From contig NC_079885.1 in the NCBI RefSeq assembly GCF_029227915.1, forward strand, positions 992,001 to 1,056,000: a DNA stretch of 64,000 nucleotides. Reading direction: 5' to 3'. The stretch is from Hydractinia symbiolongicarpus (lineage: Eukaryota > Cnidaria > Hydrozoa > Anthoathecata > Hydractiniidae). Every line of letters starts with the position of its first letter. Within the stretch, counting starts at the first letter, position 1. The notes beneath the pieces are model-generated. The model was not told the DNA's origin, ran no database searches, and saw only the letters and a list, made by a program, of their open reading frames with translations. Below, one piece after another: positions 37,738 to 50,843 of the stretch. The position numbers and the translations under genes are program-made.

Positions 37738-40700
37738 AAAACGCATGAGACTTGTAGTTTTTAAAAATGTTTTCATTTTTGATGAGACGCTGAATAAAAG
37801 CAGTTTAATCGCCGGCAAACGAAAACCCGCGATTTGCCGTAAATCCCGGGCTTGGCCGGTAAAGTCAAAAGTATACAAAGAAAGTACCCAGGGAGTAAAC
37901 TCATTTCCCGAACGATTTTTTATATTATTGTTTTACCATTAAACGCATGAGACTTGTAGTTTTCAAAAATATTTTCATATTTGATGGGACGCTGAATAAA
38001 AGAAGTTTAATCGCCGGCAAACGAAAATCCGCGATTTCCCGTAAATCCCGGACTCGGCCCGTATAGTCAAAAGTATACAAAGAAAGTACCCAGGGAGTAA
38101 ACTCATTTCCCGAACGATTTTTTAAATTATTTTTTCACCACTAAAACACAAGAGACTTGAAGTTTTCAAAAATGTTTTCATTTTTGATGAGACGCTTAAT
38201 GAAAGAGGTTTAGTCGCCGGCAAACGAAATCCCGCGTTTTCCCGTAAATCCGGGGCTTGGCCCGTATAGTCGAATGTATACAAAGAAAGTACCCAGGGAG
38301 TAAACTCATTTCCCGAACGATTTTTTAAATTTTTTTTTCACCACTAAAACGCATGAGACTTGTAGTTTTTAAAAATGTTTTCATTTTTGATGAGACGCTA
38401 AATAAAAGAAGTTTAATCGCCGGCAAACGAAAACCCGCGATTTCCCGTAAATCCCGGCTTGGCCCGTATAGTCAAAAGTATACATAGAAAGTACCCAGGG
38501 AGTAAACTCATTTCCCGAACGATTTTTTAAATTATTTTTTCACCACTAGAACGCATGAGACTTGTAGTTTTTAAAAATGTTTTCATTTTCCATGAGACGC
38601 TGAATAAAAGAAGTTTAATCGCCGGCAAACGAAAACCCGCGATTTCCCGTAAATCCCGGGTTTGGCCCGTATATTCAAAAGTATACAAAGAAAGTACCCA
38701 GGGAGTAAACTCATTTCCCGAACGATTTTTTAAATTATTTTTTCACTACTAAAACGCATGAGACTTGTAGTTTTTAAAAATGTTTTCATTTTTGATGAGA
38801 CGCTGAATAAAAGAAGTTTAATCGCCGGCAAACGAAAACCCGCGATTTCCCGTAAATCCTGGGCTTGGCCGTATAGTCAAAAGTATACAAAGAAAGTACC
38901 CAGAGAGTAAACTCATTTCCCGAACGATTTTTTAAATTATTTTTTCACCACTAAAACGCATGAGACTTGTAGTTTTTAAAAATGTTTTCATTTTTGATGA
39001 GACGCTAAATGAAAGAGGTTTAATCGCCGGCAAACAAAATACCGCGTTTTCCCGTAAATCCGGGGCTTGGCCCGTATAGTCGAATGTATACAAAGAAAGT
39101 ACCTAGGGAGTAAACTCATTTCCCGAACGATTTTTTAAATTTTTTTTTCACCACTAAAACGCATGAGACTTGTAGTTTTCAAAAATGTTTTCATTTTTGA
39201 TGAGACGCTTAATGAAAGAGGTTTAATCGCCGGAAAACGAAAACCGGCGATTTCCCGTAAATCCCGGGCTTGGCACGTATAGTCGAATGTATACAAAGAA
39301 AGTACCCTGTGAGTAAACTCATTTCCAGAACGATTTTTTAAATTATTTTTTCACCACTAAAACGCATAAGACTTGTAGTTTTTAAAAATGTTTTCATTAT
39401 TGATGAGACGCTGAATAAAAGAAGTTTAATCGCCGGCAAACGAAAACCCGCGATTTCCCGTAAATCCCAGGCTTGGCCCGAATAGTCAAAAGTATACAAA
39501 GAAAGTACCCTGTGAGTAAACTCATTTTCAGAACGATTTTTTAAATTATTTTTTCACCACTAAAACGCATAAGACTTGTAGTTTTCAAAAATGTTTTCAT
39601 TTTTGATGAGACGCTGAATAAAAGAAGTTTAATCGCCGGCAAACGAAAACCCGCGATTTCCCGTAAATCCCGGGCTTGGCCCGTATAGTCAAAAGTATAC
39701 AAAGAAAGTACCCAGGGAGTAAACTCATTTCCCGAACGATTTTTTAAATTATTTTTTCACCACTAAAACGCATGAGACTTGTAGTTTTTAAAAATGTTTT
39801 CATTTTCGATGAGACGCTGAATAAAAGAAGTTTAATCGCCGGCAAACGAAAACCCGCGATTTCCCGTAAATCCCGGGTTTGGCCCGTATAGTCAAAAGAA
39901 TACAAAGAAAGTACCCAGGGAGTAAACTCATTTCCCAAACGATTTTTTAAATTATTTTTTCACTACTCAAACGCATGAGACTTGTAGTTTTTAAAAATGT
40001 TTTCATTTTTGATGAGACGCTGAATAAAAGAAGTTTAATCGCCGGCAAACGAAAACCCGCGATTTCCCGTAAATCCCGGGCTTGGCCCGTATAGTCAAAA
40101 GTATACAAAGAAAGTACCCAGAGAGTAAACTCATTTCCCGAACGATTTTTTAAATTATTTTTTCACCACTAAAACGCATGAGACTTGTAGTTTTCAAAAA
40201 TGTTTTCATTTTTGATGAGACGCTAAATGAAAGAGGTTTAATCGCCGGCAAACAAAATACCGCGTTTTCCCGTAAATCCGGGGCTTGGCACGTATAGTCG
40301 AATGTATACAAAGAAAGTACCCTGTGAGTAAACTCATTTCCAGAACGATTTTTTAAATTATTTTTTCACCACTAAAACGCATAAGACTTGTAGTTTTTAA
40401 AAATGTTTTCATTATTGATGAGACGCTGAATAAAAGAAGTTTAATCGCCGGCAAACGAAAACCCGCGATTTCCCGTAAATCCCGGCTTGGCCCGTATAGT
40501 CAAAAGTATACATAGAAAGTACCCAGGGAGTAAACTCATTTCCCGAACGATTTTTTAAATTATTTTTTCACCACTAAAACGCATGAGACTTGTAGTTTTT
40601 AAAAATGTTTTCATTTTCGATGAGACGCTGAATAAAAGAAGTTTAATCGCCGGCAAACGAAAACCCGCGATTTCCCGTAAATCCCGGGCTTGGCCCGTAT

Positions 40701-41184
40701 AGTCAAAAGTATACAAAGAAAGTACCCAGGGAGTAAACTCATTTCCGGAACGATTTTTTAAATTATTTTTTCACTACTAAAACGCATGAGACTTGTAGTT
40801 TTCAAAAATGTTTTCATTTTTGATGAGACGCTGAATAAAAGAAGTTTAATCGCCGGCAAACGAAAACCCGCGATTTCCCGTAAATCCCGGGCTTGGCCCG
40901 TATAGTCAAAAGAATACAAAGAAAGTACCCAGGGAGTAAACTCATTTCTCAAACGATTTTTTAAATTATTATTTCACCACTGAAACGCATAAGACTTGTA
41001 GTTTTCAAGAATGTTTTCATTTTTGATGAGACGCTGAATAAAAGCAGTTTAATCGCCGGCAAACGAAAACCCGCGATTTCCCGTAAATCCCGGGCTTGGC
41101 ACGTATAGTCGAATGTATACAAAGAAAGTACCCTGTGAGTAAACTCATTTCCAGAACGATTTTTTAAATTATTTTTTCACCACT
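37738..41184. repeat. Right copy of the 29.5-kb block, then diverged domain II monomers
   Basis: From 37,738 to about 38,950 it follows 29,535-30,750 at offset about 8,203. It includes the only late copy of the catatttgatggg subtype (about 37,978). Beyond this, monomers with caaacaaaataccgcg, cattattgatgag and gtatacatagaaag resemble 30.8-32.2 kb in changed order. The monomer with tcaaaagaatacaaag at about 40,781 corresponds to that at 31,967. Confidence 0.78.
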
Positions 41185-43795
41185 GAAACGCATAAGACTT
41201 GTAGTTTTTAAAATTGTTTTTATTTTTGATGAGACGCTGAATAAAAGAAGTTTAATCGCCGGCAAACGAAAACCCGCGATTTCCCGTAAATCCCGGCTTG
41301 GCCCGTATAGTCAAAAGTATACATAGGGAGTAAACTCATTTCCCGAACGATTTTTTAAATTATTTTTTCACCACTAAAACGCATGAGACTTGTAGTTTTT
41401 AAAAATGTTTTCATTTTCGATGAGACGCTGAATAAAAGAAGTTTAATCGCCGGCAAACGAAATCCCGCGATTTCCCGTAAATCCCGGGCTTAGCCCGTAT
41501 AGTCAAAAGTATACAAAGAAAGTACCCAGAGAGTAAACTCATTTTCCGAACGATTTTTTAAGTTATTTTTTCACCACTAAAACGCATAAGACTTGTAGTT
41601 TTTAAAAATGTTTTCATTTTTGATGAGACGCTGAATAAAAAAAGTTTAATCGCCGGCAAACGAAAACCCGCGATTTCCCGAAAATCCCAGCTTGGCCCGT
41701 ATAGTCAAAAGTATACATAGAAAGTACCCAGGGAGTAAACTCATTTCCCGAACGATTTTTTAAATTATTTTTTCACCACTAAAACGCATGAGACTTGTAG
41801 TTTTTAAAAATGTTTTCATTTTCGATGAGACGCTGAATAAAAGAAGTTTAATCGCCGGCAAACGAAAACCCGCGATTTCCCGTAAATCCCGGGCTTGGCC
41901 CGTATAGTCAAAAGTATACAAAGAAAGTACCCAGGGAGTAAACTCATTTCCCGAACGATTTTTTAAATTATTTTTTCACTACTATAACGCATGAGACTTG
42001 TAGTTTTCAAAAAGCTTTCATTTTTGGTGAGACGCTGAATAAAAGAAGTTTAATCGCCGGCAAACAAAAACCCGCGATTTCCCGTAAATCCCGGGCTTGG
42101 CCCGTATAGTCAAAAGTATACAAAGAAAGTACCCAGGGAGTAAACTCATTTCCCAAACGATTTTTTAAATTATTATTTCACCACTGAAACGCATAAGACT
42201 TGTAGTTTTCAAGAATGTTTTCATTTTTGATGAGACGCTGAATAAAAGCAGTTTAATCGCCGGCAAACGAAAACCCGCGATTTCCCGTAAATCCCGGGCT
42301 TGGCACGTATAGTCGAATGTATACAAAGAAAGTACCCTGTGAGTAAACTCATTTCCAGAACGATTTTTTAAATTATTTTTTCACCACTAAAACGCATAAG
42401 ACTTGTAGTTTTTAAAAATGTTTTCATTTTTGATGAGACGCTGAATAAAAGCAGTTTAATCGCCGGCAAACGAAAACCCGCGATTTCCCGTAAATCCCGG
42501 GCTTGGCACGTATAGTCGAATGTATACAAAGAAAGTACCCTGTGAGTAAACTCATTTCCAGAACGATTTTTTAAATTATTTTTTCACCACTGAAACGCAT
42601 AAGACTTGTAGTTTTTAAAATTGTTTTTATTTTTGATGAGACGCTGAATAAAAGAAGTTTAATCGCCGGCAAACGAAAACCCGCGATTTCCCGTAAATCC
42701 CGGCTTGGCCCGTATAGTCAAAAGTATACATAGGGAGTAAACTCATTTCCCGAACGATTTTTTAAATTATTTTTTCACCACTAAAACGCATGAGACTTGT
42801 AGTTTTTAAAAATGTTTTCATTTTCGATGAGACGCTGAATAAAAGAAGTTTAATCGCCGGCAAACGAAATCCCGCGATTTCCCGTAAATCCCGGGCTTAG
42901 CCCGTATAGTCAAAAGTATACAAAGAAAGTACCCAGAGAGTAAACTCATTTTCCGAACGATTTTTTAAGTTATTTTTTCACCACTAAAACGCATAAGACT
43001 TGTAGTTTTTAAAAATGTTTTCATTTTTGATGAGACGCTGAATAAAAAAAGTTTAATCGCCGGCAAACGAAAACCCGCGATTTCCCGAAAATCCCAGCTT
43101 GGCCCGTATAGTCAAAAGTATACATAGAAAGTACCCAGGGAGTAAACTCATTTCCCGAACGATTTTTTAAATTATTTTTTCACCACTAAAACGCATGAGA
43201 CTTGTAGTTTTTAAAAATGTTTTCATTTTCGATGAGACGCTGAATAAAAGAAGTTTAATCGCCGGCAAACGAAAACCCGCGATTTCCCGTAAATCCCGGG
43301 CTTGGCCCGTATAGTCAAAAGTATACAAAGAAAGTACCCAGGGAGTAAACTCATTTCCCGAACGATTTTTTAAATTATTTTTTCACTACTATAACGCATG
43401 AGACTTGTAGTTTTCAAAAAGCTTTCATTTTTGGTGAGACGCTGAATAAAAGAAGTTTAATCGCCGGCAAACAAAAACCCGCGATTTCCCGTAAATCCCG
43501 GGCTTGGCCCGTATAGTCAAAAGTATACAAAGAAAGTACCCAGGGAGTAAACTCATTTCCCAAACGATTTTTTAAATTATTATTTCACCACTGAAACGCA
43601 TAAGACTTGTAGTTTTCAAGAATGTTTTCATTTTTGATGAGACGCTGAATAAAAGCAGTTTAATCGCCGGCAAACGAAAACCCGCGATTTCCCGTAAATC
43701 CCGGGCTTGGCACGTATAGTCGAATGTATACAAAGAAAGTACCCTGTGAGTAAACTCATTTCCAGAACGATTTTTTAAATTATTTTTTCACCACT
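41185..43795. repeat. Tandem duplication of a 1407-bp seven-monomer unit
   Basis: Copy 1 is 41,185-42,591 and copy 2 starts at 42,592. Shared rare changes are exactly 1407 bp apart: acatagggag at 41,321 and 42,728, gggcttagcccg near 41,487 and 42,894, cgaaaatcccagc (aaaatcccag at 41,681 and 43,088), actataacgc at 41,981 and 43,388, and aaaagctttcatttttggtg just after. The unit includes one 191-bp monomer and is related to units A and B at 32-37 kb. The last monomer of copy 2 (43,796) is of another type. Confidence 0.93.
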
Positions 43796-44392
43796 AAAAC
43801 GCATAAGACTTGTAGTTTTCAAAAATGTTTTCATTTTTGATGAGACGCTGAATAAAAGAAGTTTAATCGCCGGCAAACGAAAACCCGCGATTTCCCGTAA
43901 ATCCCGGGCTTGGCCCGTATAGTCAAAAGTATACAAAGAAAGTACCCTGTGAGTAAACTCATTTTCAGAACGATTTTTTAAATTATTTTTTCACCGCTAA
44001 AACGCATAAGACTTGTAGTTTTCAAAAATGTTTTCATTTTTGATGAGACGCTGAATAAAAGAAGTTTAATCGCCGGCAAACGAAAACCCGCGATTTCCCG
44101 TAAATCCCGGGCTTGGCACGTATAGTCGAATGTATACAAAGAAAGTACCCTGTGAGTAAACTCATTTCCAGAACGATTTTTTAAATTATTTTTTCACCAC
44201 TAAAACGCATAAGACTTGTAGTTTTTAAAATTGTTTTCATTTTTGATGAGACGTTGAATAAAAGAAGTTTAATCGCCGGCAAACGAAAACCCGCGATTTC
44301 CCGTAAATCCCGGCTTGGCCCGTATAGTCAAAAGTATACATAGGGAGTAAACTCATTTCCCGAACGATTTTTTAAATTATTTTTTCACTACT

Positions 44393-47300
44393 AAAACGCA
44401 TGAGACTTGTAGTTTTCAAAAATGTTTTCATTTTTGATGAGACGCTGAATAAAAGAAGTTTAATCGCCGGCAAACGAAAACTCGCGATTTCCCGTAAATC
44501 CCGGACTCGGCCCGTATAGTCAAAAGTATACAAGGAAAGTACCCAGTGAGTAAACTCATTTCCCGAACAAATTTTTAAATTATTTTTTCACCACTAAAAC
44601 GCATGAGACTTGTAGTTTTCAGAAATGTTTTCATTTTTGATGAGACGCTTAATGAAAGTGGTTTAATCGCCGGCAAACGAAAACCCGCGATTTCCCGTAA
44701 ATCCCGGGCTTGGCCCGTATAGTCGAATGTATACAAAGAAAGTACCCAGTGAGTAAACTCATTTCCAAAACGATTTTTTAAATTATCTTTTCACCACTAA
44801 AACTCTTGAGACTTGTAGTTTTCAAAAATGTTTTCATTTTTGATGAGACGTTGAAAAAAAGAAGTTTAATCGCCGGCAAACGAAAACCCGCGACTTCCCG
44901 TAAATCCCGGACTCGGCCCGTATAGTCTAAAGTATACAAAGAAAGTACACAGGGAGTAAACTCATTTCAAGAACGATTTTTTAAATTATTTTTTCACCAC
45001 TAAAACGCATGAGACTTGTAGTTTTCAAAAATGTTTTCATTTTTGATGAGACGCTAAATAAAAGAAGTTTAATGGCCGGCAAACGAAAACCCGCAAATTC
45101 CCGTAAATCCCGGGCTTGGCCCGTATAGTCAAAAGTATACAAACAAAGTACCCAGAGTGTAAACTCATTTCCCGAACGATTTTTTAAATTATTTTTTCAC
45201 CACTAAAACGCATGAGACTTGTAGTTTTCAAAAATGTCTTCATTTTTGAGGTGACGCTGAATAAAAGAAGTTTAATCGCCGGCAAACGAAAACACGCCAT
45301 TTCCTGTAAATCCCGGACTCGGCCCGTATAGTCAAAAGTATACAAAGAAAGTACACAGGGAGTAAACTCATTTCCAGAACGATTTTTTAAATTATTTTTT
45401 CACCACTAAAACGCATGAGACTTGTAGTTTTCAAAAATGTTTTCACTTTTGATGAGACGCTGAATAAAAGAAGTTTAATGGCCGGCAAACGAAAACCCGC
45501 GATTTCCCGTAAATCCCGGGCTTGGCCCGTATAGTCAAAAGTATACAAAGAAAGTACCCAGGGTGTAAACTCATTTCCCGAACGATTTTTTAAATTATTT
45601 TTTCACCACTAAAACGCATGAGACTTGTAGTTTTCAAAAATGTCTTCATTTTTGAGGTGACGCTGAATAAAAGAAGTTTAATCGCCGGCAAACGAAAACC
45701 CGCCATTTCCTGTAAACCCCGGACTCGGCATGCATAGTCAAAAGTATACAAAGAAAGTACCCAGGGAGTAAACTCATTTCCCGAAAGATTTTTTAAATTA
45801 TTTTTTCACCACTAAAACGCATGAGACTTGTAGTATTTAAAAATATTTTCATTTTTGATGAGACGCTGAATAAAAGAAGTTTAATCACCGGCAAACGAAA
45901 ACCCGCGACTTCCCGTAAATCCCGGACTCGGCCCGTATAGTCGAAAGTATACAAAGAAAGTACACAGGAAGTAAACTCATTTCCAGAACGATTTTTTAAA
46001 TTATTTTTTCACCACTAAAACGCATGAGACTTGTAGTTTTCAAAAATGTTTTCATTTTTGATGAGACGCTGAATAAAAGAAGTTTAATGGTCGGCAAACG
46101 AAAACCCGCGATTTCCCGTAAATCCCGGGCTCGGCCCGTATAGTCAAAAGTATACAAAGAAAGTACCCAGGGTGTAAACTCATTTCCCGAACGATTTTTT
46201 AAATTATTTTTTCACCACTAAAACGCATGAGACTTGTAGTTTTCAAAAATGTTTTCATTTTTGATGAGACGCTGAATAAAAGAAGTTTAATCGCCGGCAA
46301 ACGAAAACCTGCGATTTCCCGTAAATCCCGGACTCGGCCCGTACAGTCAAAAGTATACAAAGAAAGTACCCAGGGTGTAAACTCATTTCCCGAACGATTT
46401 TTTAAATTATTATTTCACCACTAAAGCCAATGAGACTTGTAGTATTTAAAAATTGTTTTCATTTTTGATGAGACGCTGAATAAAAGAAGTTTAATCGCCG
46501 GCAAACGAAAACCTGCGATTTCCCGTAAATCCCGGACTCGACCCGTATAGTCAAAAGTATACAAAGAAAGTACCCGGGGTGTAAACTCATTTCCCGAACG
46601 ATTTTTTGAATTATTATTTCACCACTAAAGCCCATGAGACTTGTAGTTTTTAAAAATGTTTTCATTTTTGATGAGACGCTGAATAAAAGAAGTTTAATTG
46701 CCGGCAAACGAAAACCCGCGACTTCCCGTAAAGTCGAATGTATACAAAGAAAGTACCCTGTGAGTAAACTCATTTTCGAAACGATTTTTTCAATTATCTT
46801 TTCACCACTAAAACGCATGAGACTTTCAGTTTTCAAAAATGTTTTCATTTTTGATGAGACGCTTAATAAAAGAGGTTTAATGGCCGGCAAACGAAATCCC
46901 GCGATTTCCCGTAAATCCCGGGCTTGGCCCGTATAGTCGAATGTATACAAAGAAAGTACCCAGGGAGTAAACTCATTTCCCGAACGATTTTTTAATTTTT
47001 TTTTTCACCACTAAAACGCATGAGACTTGTAGTTTTCAAAAATGTTTTCATTTTGGATGAGACGCTTAATGAAAGAGGTTTAATCGCCGGCAAACGAAAA
47101 CCCGCGATTTCCCGTAAATCCCGGACTCGGCCCGTATAGTCAAAAGTATACAAAGAAAGTACCCAGGGAGTAAACTCATTTCCCGAACGATTTTTTAAAT
47201 TATTTTTTCACCACTAAAACGCATGAGACTTGTAGTTTTCAGAAATGTTTTCATTTTTGATGAGACGTTTAATGAAAGTGGTTTAATCGCCGGCAAACGA

Positions 47301-50255
47301 AAACCCGCGATTTCCTGTAAATCCCGGGCTTGGCCGGTATAGTCGAATGTATACAAAGAAAGTACCTGTGAGTAAACTCATTTCCAAAACGATTTTTTAA
47401 ATTATCTTTTCAGCACTAAAACGCATGAGACTTGTAGTTTACAAAAATGTTTTCATTTTTGATGAGACGCTGAATAAAAGAAGTTTAATCGCCGGCAAAC
47501 GACAACCCGCCATTTCCCGTAAATCCCGGACTCGGCCCGTACAGTCAAAAGTATACAAAGAAAGTACCCAGGGTGTAAACTCATTTCCCGAACGATTTTT
47601 TAAATTATTATTTCACCACTAAAGCCAATGAGACTTGTAGTATTTAAAAATATTTTCATTTTTGATGAGACGCTGAATAAAAGAAGTTTAATCGCCGGCA
47701 AACGAAAACCCGCGACTTCCCGTAAATCCCGGACTCGGCCCGTATAGTCAAAAGTATACAAAGAAAGTACCAGTGAGTAAACTCATTTCCCTAACGAATT
47801 TTTAAATTATTTTTTCACCGCTAAAACTCATGAGACTTGTAGTTTTCAAAAATGTTTTCATTTTTGATGAGACGCTGAATAAAAGAAGTTTAATCGCCGG
47901 CAAACGAAAACCTGCGATTTCCCGTAAATCCCGGACTCGGCCCGTATAGTCAAAAGTATACAAAGAAAGTACCCAGGGTGTAAACTCATTTCCCGAACGA
48001 TTTTTTAAATTATTTTTTCACCACTAAAACGCATGAGACTTGTAGTTTTCAAAAATGTTTTCATTTTTGATGAGACGCTGAATAAAAGAAGTTTAATCGC
48101 CGGCAAACGAAAACCTGCGATTTCCCGTAAATCCCGGTCTCGGCCCGTATAGTCAAAAGTATACAAAGAAAGTACCAGTGAGTAAACTCATTTCCCTAAC
48201 GAATTTTTAAATTATTTTTTCACCGCTAAAACTCATGAGACTTGTAGTTTTCAAAAATGTTTTCATTTTTGATGAGACGCTGAATAAAAGAAGTTTAATC
48301 GCCGGCAAACGAAAACCTGCGATTTCCCGTAAATCCCGGACTCGGCCCGTATAGTCAAAAGTATACAAAGAAAGTACCCAGGGTGTAAACTCATTTCCCG
48401 AACGATTTTTTAAATTATTTTTTCACCACTAAAACGCATGAGACTTGTAGTATTTAAAAATATTTTCATTTTTGATGAGACGCTGAATAAAAGAAGTTTA
48501 ATCGCCGGCAAACGAAAACCCGCGACTTCCCGTAAATCCCGGACTCGGCCCGTATAGTCAAAAGTATACAAAGAAAGTACCCAGGGAGTAAACTCATTTC
48601 CCGAACGATTTTTTAAATTATTTTTTCACCACTAAAACGCATGAGACTTGTAGTTTTCAAAAATGTCTTCATTTTTGATGAGACGCTGAATAAAAGAAGT
48701 TTAATCGCCGGCAAACGAAAACCCGCGATTTCCCGTAAATCCCGGGCTTGGCCCGTATAGTCGAATGTATACAAAGAAAGTACCCAGTGAGTAAACTCAT
48801 TTCCCGAACGATTTTTTAAATTATTTTTTCACCACTAAAACGCATGAGACTTGTAGTTTTCAAAAATGTTTTCATTTTTGATGAGACGCTGAATAAAAGA
48901 AGTTTAATCGCCGGCAAACGAAAACCTACGATTTCCCGTAAATCCCGGACTCGGCCCGTACAGTCAAAAGTATACAAAAAAAGTACCCAGGGTGTAAACT
49001 CATTTCCCGAACGATTTTTTAAATTATTATTTCACCACTAAAGCCCATGAGACTTGTAGTATTTAAAAATATTTTCATTTTTGATGAGACGCTGAATAAA
49101 AGAAGTTTAATCGCCGGCAAACGAAAACCCGCGACTTCCCGTAAATCCCGGACTCGGCCCGTATAGTCAAAAGTATACAAAGAAAGTACCCAGGGAGTAA
49201 ATTTATTACCCGAACGATTTTTTAAATTATTTTTTCACCACTAAAACGCATGAGACTTGTAGTTTTCAAAAATGTTTTCATTTTTGATGAGACGCTGAAT
49301 AAAAGAAGTTTAATCGCTGGCAAACGAAAACCTGCGATTTCCCGTAAATCCCGGACTCGACCCGTATAGTTAAAAGTATACAAAGAAAGTACCCGGGGTG
49401 TAAACTCATTTCCCGAACGATTTTTTAAATTATTATTTCACCACTAAAGCCCATGAGACTTGTAGTTTTTAAAAATGTTTTCATTTTTGATGAGACGCTG
49501 AATAAAAGAAGTTTAATTGCCGGCAAACGAAAACCCGCGACTTCCCGTAAATCCCGGACTCGGCCCGTATAGTCATAAGTATACAAAGAAAGTACCCAGG
49601 GAGTAAACTCATTTCCCGAACGATTTTTTAAATTAATTTTCACCACTGAAACGCATGAGACTTGTAGTTTTCAGAAATGTTTTCATTTTTGATGAGACGC
49701 TTAATGAAAGTTGTTTAATCGCCGGCAAACGAAAACCCGCGACTTCCCGTAAATCCCGGACTCGGCCCGTATAGTCAAAAGTATACAAAGAAAGTACCCA
49801 GGGAGTAAACTCATTTCCCGAACGATTTTTTAAATTATATTTTTACCACTAAAAGCATGAGACTTGTAGTTTTTAAAAATGTCTTCCTTTTTGATGAGAC
49901 GCTGAATAAAAGAAGTTTAATCGCCGGCAAACGAAAACCCGCGACTTCCCCTAAATCCCGGACTCGGCCCGTATAGTCAAAAGTATACAAAGAAAGTACC
50001 CAGGGAGTAAACTCATTTCCCGAACGATTTTTTAAATTATATTTTCACCACTAAAACGCATGAGACTTGTAGTTTTCAAAAATGTTTTCATTTTTGATGA
50101 GACGCTGAATAAAAGAAGTTTAATCGCCGGCAAACGAAAACCCGCCATTTCCCGTAAACCCCGGACTCGGTCCGTATAATAAAAAGTATACAAAGAAAGT
50201 ACCCAGGGAGTAAACTCATTTCCCGAACGATTTTTTAAATTATTTTTTCACCACT
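44393..50255. repeat. Domain III: mixed low-order region between two homogenised domains
   Basis: From 44,393 domain II markers stop. New features appear: cgacttcccg (first near 44,891), gaaagtgg, aaagccaatgag or aaagcccatgag (from 46,424), cagggtgtaaac and tagtatttaaaaatatt. Duplications are short: 45,002-45,407 repeated at 45,408-45,813 (offset 406 bp, with aatggccgg and cttcatttttgaggtgacgc), and about 47,770-48,030 repeated 405 bp later (gtaccagtgag, ttccctaacg, accgctaaaactc). Only satellite is present. Confidence 0.82.
46629..46811 (+). repeat. Monomer with internal 20-bp deletion
   Basis: At about 46,732 cttcccgtaaagtcgaatg lacks the 20 bp (tcccggg...cgtata) that lie between gtaaa and gtcgaatg elsewhere. 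This removes two of the four phased CCCG motifs. The deletion is why longer accidental frames (163 codons on minus, 100 on plus) cross this point; they are not genes. Confidence 0.88.
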
Positions 50256-50843
50256 AAAACGCATGAGACTTGTAGTTTTTAAAAATATTTTCATTTTTGA
50301 TGAGACGCTGAATGAGAAAAGTTTAATCGCCGGCAAACGAAAACCTGCGATTACCCGTAAATCCCGGACTCGGCCCGTATAGTCAAAAGTATACAAAGAA
50401 AGTATCCAGGGTGTAAACACATTTCCCGAACGATTTTTTAAATTATTATTTCACCACTAAAGCCCATGAGACTTGTAGTTTTTAAAAATGTTTTCCTTTT
50501 TGATGAGACGCTGAATAAAAGAAGTTTAATCGCCGGCAAACGAAAACCCGCGACTTCCCGTAAATCCCGGACTCGGCCCGTATAGTCAAAAGTATACAAA
50601 GAAAGTACCCAGGGAGTAAACTCATTTCCCGAACGATTTTTTAAATTATATTTTCACCACTAAAACGCATGAGACTTGTAGTTTTCAAAAATGTTTTCAT
50701 TTTTGATGAGACGCTGAATGAAAGAAGTTTAATCGCCGGCAAAAGAAAACCTGCGATTTCCCGTAAATCCCGGACTCGGCCCGTATAGTCAAAAGTATAA
50801 TAAGAAAGTAACCAGGGTGTAAACTCATTTCCCGAACGATTTT

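Larger units (their letters stand above)
30200..44392. repeat. Domain II: 7-monomer higher-order repeats with private variants
   Basis: Private variants are cattttcgatgag (about 31.2-43.2 kb), gtatacatag (30.3-44.3 kb), cactactaaaacg (30.5-44.4 kb) and gaaacgcataag. Seven 191-bp monomers with an 11-bp deletion occur only here. The segments 29.5-37.7 kb and 37.7-44.4 kb look like two diverged versions of the same superblock. No gene is present. Confidence 0.85.

Noticed and set aside
46459-46950. Longest open frame (163 codons, minus strand) and about sixty others of 61-120 codons
   Set aside because: They are read-through of satellite monomers, repeat the same peptide strings, occur on both strands at once, and start and stop at fixed monomer positions. 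Since 203 leaves remainder 2 on division by 3, no frame continues between normal monomers; longer ones only arise where a deletion shifts frame. None is annotated as CDS.
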